Assembly (NCBI GenBank): GCA_022767445.1
Contig: JALENJ010000013.1
Location: 1 to 64,000 of the forward strand
Length of the DNA: 64,000 nucleotides
Reading direction: 5' to 3'
DNA from: Erysipelotrichaceae bacterium
GTDB taxonomy: Bacteria; Bacillota_I; Bacilli_A; Erysipelotrichales; Erysipelotrichaceae
A program made the translations under genes and the position numbers. Of this stretch, positions 60,869 to 64,000 are shown piece after piece (positions within the stretch are counted from its first letter, which is position 1; each line of letters opens with the position of its first letter). The notes under the pieces were generated by a model that saw nothing but the letters and a program-made list of their open reading frames with translations, did no database searches and had not been told where the DNA came from.

Positions 60869-63419
60869 TTTGAGTTGCGATTACGTGAATAGGAATCCGT
60901 CTATCTCCAAGAATTAGCAATGCATCACCTTGCTGGAATCCGTTTTTCACCCAGAAGGTTTCATTCTCATTGATATCCTGAAGCTTTTCTAATCCCTCTG
61001 TAGCATCCTTATTTAGTTTCATGATTATCTTATAGGCTGAGTTGTTAAACATCGCTCTCGTGTGCATAATAACGCTATCTGCTGCAAAATCTTCTGGTTC
61101 TTGTGTGATGATAAACATTAGGTTTCTATATTTTCTAGAACGTCTTACAAATTGTGCAACCATCTTAGCTGTATGTGATGTTTGAATTACATCATGTGCT
61201 TCATCAACAATAAATGCGGATTCTATCTTATCATTTAAGCATAGTGTCCATGAGTAGTTAAACATGAGATAGTACAATGCATTTTTTAATTCTTGTGGTG
61301 CATTGAACAATTCCTTTGTTCCAAAGGATACTATATTACGCCCATTTGGATTTACGTTGATTGTAGTATGTCCATTTAAGTACACAGACCATTCATTTAA
61401 AATACGGAACATCTTTCTAGATAATGAGTTTAATAGCTTCACGTCATCTTGATATCCATCGCCTTTATTATGCATTGCATCTCTAACCTTTAATAGGCAA
61501 GCATTGAAGGTTTCAAATGTTGGATATTGTTCTCTAGTATAACCCTTAAATGATTGATACTTCCCATTATCATCTGGTTTGATTCCAACCTCTTCATATG
61601 CCATTTTAACAATTCCACCAATAAAGCTAATAGCATCCTCTTCAATCTGTGGAAACAAGAATTGGAATAGAATAGTAACATCTTGAATTACTTTATCTAT
61701 CGCTAATGCTGTATCCCACATCAGGCTATCATCTTCACCTTCATCCACATCAATCGGTTTTAAATCAAAGACATTAATTACGTTACCTCTCTTGCCCCAG
61801 TCTACAAACGTTCCACCATACATTTGGGTTAGCTTTTCATTCTTAGACTCTGGGTCGATCCAAATCGTGTATGTCTTTTTTCTAATCAGCGAACGAACAA
61901 CTAATGCTGTTAATGTTGTCTTACCAGAACCTGAAGAACCAACAATACAGAAGTTTCCATTTAATCTATTTTGCTTTCCTGCTTCAGATGAATTATGTAG
62001 ATAATAAAATGGGTCTAAGAATATCTTTCCGCCATTTTGTAATTCCTCTCCCAGCAAGAAACCTTCTGAGTCGTTTAAAGTCTCAAAGATAAATGGATAT
62101 AATCCAGCAATCCCATCAGAAGTTTGTGGTAAAGAGATATTTTCTTCAATAATTGATGGTAGTCCTGACTTGATAAATAAAGGTGTGCAAATCTTAAATA
62201 AAGCTTCTTGGATTAGTGGTGCAAAGGTAAAACGGAATCCATTCAAGGATAGCACTGAGCGTAACTTATCTGTTTTATCACGCAGCTCTTTTTCATCATC
62301 CGCAATGACTTGAAAGATAATGGTCAGGTCATGTGTTCTATCTGACTTTCGGATGACATCATTAATATACGTCTGCTGCGATTCAAGCTCTGTAATAATA
62401 CGTTGCTTTTCCATCTCATCTTTTGATTTAGCATAACGCTCTTTCATATTACGTAAGTCTTTATTCAACATTGCACTGATATCATCATTCGATTTTTTAG
62501 ACTTCATAAATAACTTAATGGATGGGTCATTTAAAAAATCCGTAAGCATCCCAAGAGTATAAACTGGTGGTAATTGTGTGATCAAAATACATTTAATCAA
62601 TTTATCACCAAGCTCAATATTCTTATTTCTAACACGTAATCCCAAAGGAGCAATCTTTGACTTTTGGACTATGTTTTCACTTGGTTTGACGTTCGTAATC
62701 GGGCTGCCAAGTTTAGCAAAAGTATCAGTATAATCCACCTTCTGATATTGGTCTTTTTCTACATCTAATTCATACTGGACATTCATATATGAAAAGATTC
62801 CTCTGCTGAACGTATAATCCGTTATCAAGGAATTCTCAAAGTAAAATGAAATCAAGGAATAGAAATCTCTTCTATTGAGTACCTTCGGTGAAAATCCTGC
62901 ATTTGTCCAAAGTCTATATAAATCCTCTAGATTCTTTTGGAGCCGCTTTTCATCTGTATCACGAATCAGCAACATGAATTCCTTTTCTCGGTTGTATTTT
63001 TGGAAATCATAAATCTTTTCCAAATCAGCCTCAATCATTCGACTCACAACCTGATCAGTTTCATTTCTAGCTTCTGCATTTAATTGATTAATCCAATTAT
63101 CCGCATTGATTTTTGAATATGGAAATTCAAACCACACTTCATCAGGCATTTGATTCAAAACTAACCTAATCGCATCCACTCTTGCACGTTGCTCGCTCAT
63201 TTCATCAATGAAAATATTATGTGGTGTCAGTTTGATTCCTTTTATATAGTATTTCTTCTCTTTTCCGATAATGATGCAATCATCTTCAACGGACTGTAAG
63301 TCCATCCATTTTAAAGTAGTGGCAACTTTCTTCTGGAGTTGTTTTGTTGCCTTCTTTGTTTTGAGAAGCTTATGATATTCTTTTTTCTCAAGCCTGCTCA
63401 TTTTTCTCTCATTTTTCAT
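60819..63419 (-). CDS. VirB4-like conjugation ATPase
   Basis: About 866 residues. A basic, helical N-terminus is followed by a long middle domain and a RecA-like ATPase with Walker A GSSGSGKTTLTALV near 500, FIVDEAHDVIQ (Walker B with DEAH) and TQEPEDFA. VirB4 powers assembly and transfer in type IV secretion. ATG 63419 overlaps the end of the PrgI-like gene; ATG 63401 is also possible. It is followed with overlap by the hydrolase gene. Confidence 0.93.
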   Translation of the reverse strand: MKNERKMSRLEKKEYHKLLKTKKATKQLQKKVATTLKWMDLQSVEDDCIIIGKEKKYYIKGIKLTPHNIFIDEMSEQRARVDAIRLVLNQMPDEVWFEFPYSKINADNWINQLNAEARNETDQVVSRMIEADLEKIYDFQKYNREKEFMLLIRDTDEKRLQKNLEDLYRLWTNAGFSPKVLNRRDFYSLISFYFENSLITDYTFSRGIFSYMNVQYELDVEKDQYQKVDYTDTFAKLGSPITNVKPSENIVQKSKIAPLGLRVRNKNIELGDKLIKCILITQLPPVYTLGMLTDFLNDPSIKLFMKSKKSNDDISAMLNKDLRNMKERYAKSKDEMEKQRIITELESQQTYINDVIRKSDRTHDLTIIFQVIADDEKELRDKTDKLRSVLSLNGFRFTFAPLIQEALFKICTPLFIKSGLPSIIEENISLPQTSDGIAGLYPFIFETLNDSEGFLLGEELQNGGKIFLDPFYYLHNSSEAGKQNRLNGNFCIVGSSGSGKTTLTALVVRSLIRKKTYTIWIDPESKNEKLTQMYGGTFVDWGKRGNVINVFDLKPIDVDEGEDDSLMWDTALAIDKVIQDVTILFQFLFPQIEEDAISFIGGIVKMAYEEVGIKPDDNGKYQSFKGYTREQYPTFETFNACLLKVRDAMHNKGDGYQDDVKLLNSLSRKMFRILNEWSVYLNGHTTINVNPNGRNIVSFGTKELFNAPQELKNALYYLMFNYSWTLCLNDKIESAFIVDEAHDVIQTSHTAKMVAQFVRRSRKYRNLMFIITQEPEDFAADSVIMHTRAMFNNSAYKIIMKLNKDATEGLEKLQDINENETFWVKNGFQQGDALLILGDRRIPIHVIATQNELWEMGAMLSSGKSN

Positions 63420-63744
63420 CTCGATAGATGCCCTCCCAAAGATATACTCTATTTGAAGTAGCAAAATCTATTGCCATCTTCAAAAACAATAAATTATTGT
63501 GGTAAATATTTGCGGATGCAGTTAGTAAGAAGGATATTGCAGCAGGAAAGATTAACAAAAGAATAATTAATAAGTTCGTTTGATTTAAAAATCCTACATA
63601 TACAATTTCACCTAGAAAACTGAATGTACTACCAGCAATTAAAATGAGTAGATCTATCCATCTAAATCTACCCATGATTAATCTTCCACTTTTGAAATTT
63701 TTTGGAGCCGTAAAACTCAGTATCTTTAATTTCTCATCATCCAT
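63409..63744 (-). CDS. PrgI-like small membrane protein of the transfer system
   Basis: A 111-residue protein with two adjacent membrane helices (about 28-48, 53-75) and short soluble ends (APKNFKSGRLIMGRFRWID and FLKMAIDFATSNRVYLWEG). This layout is that of PrgI/TcpE- or VirB3-like proteins, encoded directly before virB4. It overlaps the following virB4 start and the preceding gene's stop. Confidence 0.8.
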   Translation of the reverse strand: MDDEKLKILSFTAPKNFKSGRLIMGRFRWIDLLILIAGSTFSFLGEIVYVGFLNQTNLLIILLLIFPAAISFLLTASANIYHNNLLFLKMAIDFATSNRVYLWEGIYRDEK

Positions 63745-64000
63745 TATTTACCCTCCCATTTCCTATTAATGCATCTCTTCTTGCTTGTGCAACCTGTGGT
63801 GCACGTACAGCATTCACACCACTCTTTATACCTTCAATCACATTTCTGGCTTTTTCACCTCCAGAAAGATTAGCTTGCATTTTCTGACGTTGTGCCTTGC
63901 TATTGAAAATCCGTTGTGCAGATTTTGTATAGCAGAAATTTCCAAAGGCACTTGCCATACTGCCCAATCTAGAGTGAGTATTCATATTATTTAACCGTGT
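63737..64000 (-). CDS. C-terminal end of a probable VirB6/TrbL-like gene, cut by the window
   Basis: The frame is open to the window edge; an ATG at 63985 is only internal or a chance start. The visible 87 or so codons are basic and Gly/Ala-rich (KAQRQKMQANLSGGEKARNV; VRAPQVAQARRDALIG), like the cytoplasmic tail of VirB6/TrbL-type membrane proteins, which usually precede the PrgI and VirB4 genes. The membrane part is outside the window, so the assignment is by position. Confidence 0.55.
   Translation of the reverse strand, partial: TRLNNMNTHSRLGSMASAFGNFCYTKSAQRIFNSKAQRQKMQANLSGGEKARNVIEGIKSGVNAVRAPQVAQARRDALIGNGRVNNG

Larger units (their letters stand above)
47617..64000 (-). mobile_element. 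Integrative conjugative element, incomplete at the window end
   Basis: From 47617 on, all genes are minus-strand. The content is two serine recombinases, cargo, coupling protein, MobL relaxase, RHH protein, oriT-like repeats, hicAB, VirB4, NlpC/P60-type hydrolase and PrgI-like protein. This is the gene set of a conjugative element of Gram-positives. The region also looks A+T-richer than the liv and sbc regions. The left border should be in 47499-47616. The right border and remaining transfer genes lie beyond 64000. Confidence 0.88.

Noticed and set aside
1-64000. CRISPR arrays, tRNA and rRNA genes
   Set aside because: No regularly spaced direct repeats and no cloverleaf or rRNA-like stretch were seen by eye; a tRNAscan and CRISPR search would settle it.

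Overview
The window looks like a low-G+C Bacillota (Firmicutes) chromosome that carries the beginning of an integrative conjugative element. The evidence is AGGAGG-type ribosome binding sites, lipobox lipoproteins, LmrCD/BmrCD-type and NatAB-type ABC systems, C69 and M18/M29 peptidases, a MobL-type relaxase and an A+T-rich base composition. An Erysipelotrichia-like host is a guess from overall gene content only. There is no rRNA or tRNA to place it. Nearly all genes lie on the minus strand.

Region 1 (1-6500) is a surface-modification and decay zone. It holds a class V aminotransferase broken by an in-frame stop, a decayed lipoprotein pseudogene, a gtrB/gtrC-like/gtrA operon for lipid-linked sugar transfer, an IS1634-like element whose transposase has one in-frame stop, and an intact paralogue of the decayed lipoprotein.

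Region 2 (6500-34700) is mostly housekeeping and transport. In order: a heterodimeric ABC exporter with one degenerate ATPase site; an 885-residue GNAT-MsrA-nucleoside kinase fusion; a TroABCD-like metal transporter with two palindromes at its promoter and a winged-helix tail on one permease; Tex; a stomatin/SPFH protein with a small partner; an EthD-like protein; a HAD phosphatase; DUF1294; a C69 dipeptidase; an esterase; a NatAB-like transporter; two acyltransferase-related genes; SbcCD; and a DUF4003-like protein.

Region 3 (34750-47500) starts with a 432-bp MITE-like element flanked by an 8-bp target duplication. It is followed by M18 and M29 aminopeptidases, a membrane protein with an SseB-like tail, an orphan prepilin peptidase, a VTT-domain protein, a CBS/ACT protein and a complete branched-chain amino-acid transporter (livF-G-M-H-K). 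A 33-bp palindrome lies between livK and a divergent DUF5131 gene. Peptidases plus Liv uptake suggest a lifestyle that uses peptides and amino acids.

Region 4 (47600-64000, continuing past the window) is the integrative element. Two serine recombinases are followed by a promoter-terminator unit encoding a roughly 225-nt structured RNA with no ORF I trust. Next come three cargo genes (one PD-(D/E)XK-like, one resembling DUF6710), the VirD4/TraG coupling protein, a MobL relaxase, a coiled-coil protein and a ribbon-helix-helix protein. An inverted-repeat and iteron cluster (probable oriT) follows, then hicAB and the type IV secretion genes: a membrane-anchored protein, an NlpC/P60-type hydrolase, VirB4, a PrgI-like protein and the end of a probable VirB6-like gene. 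The structured RNA and the repeat cluster are the best candidates for undescribed biology here.
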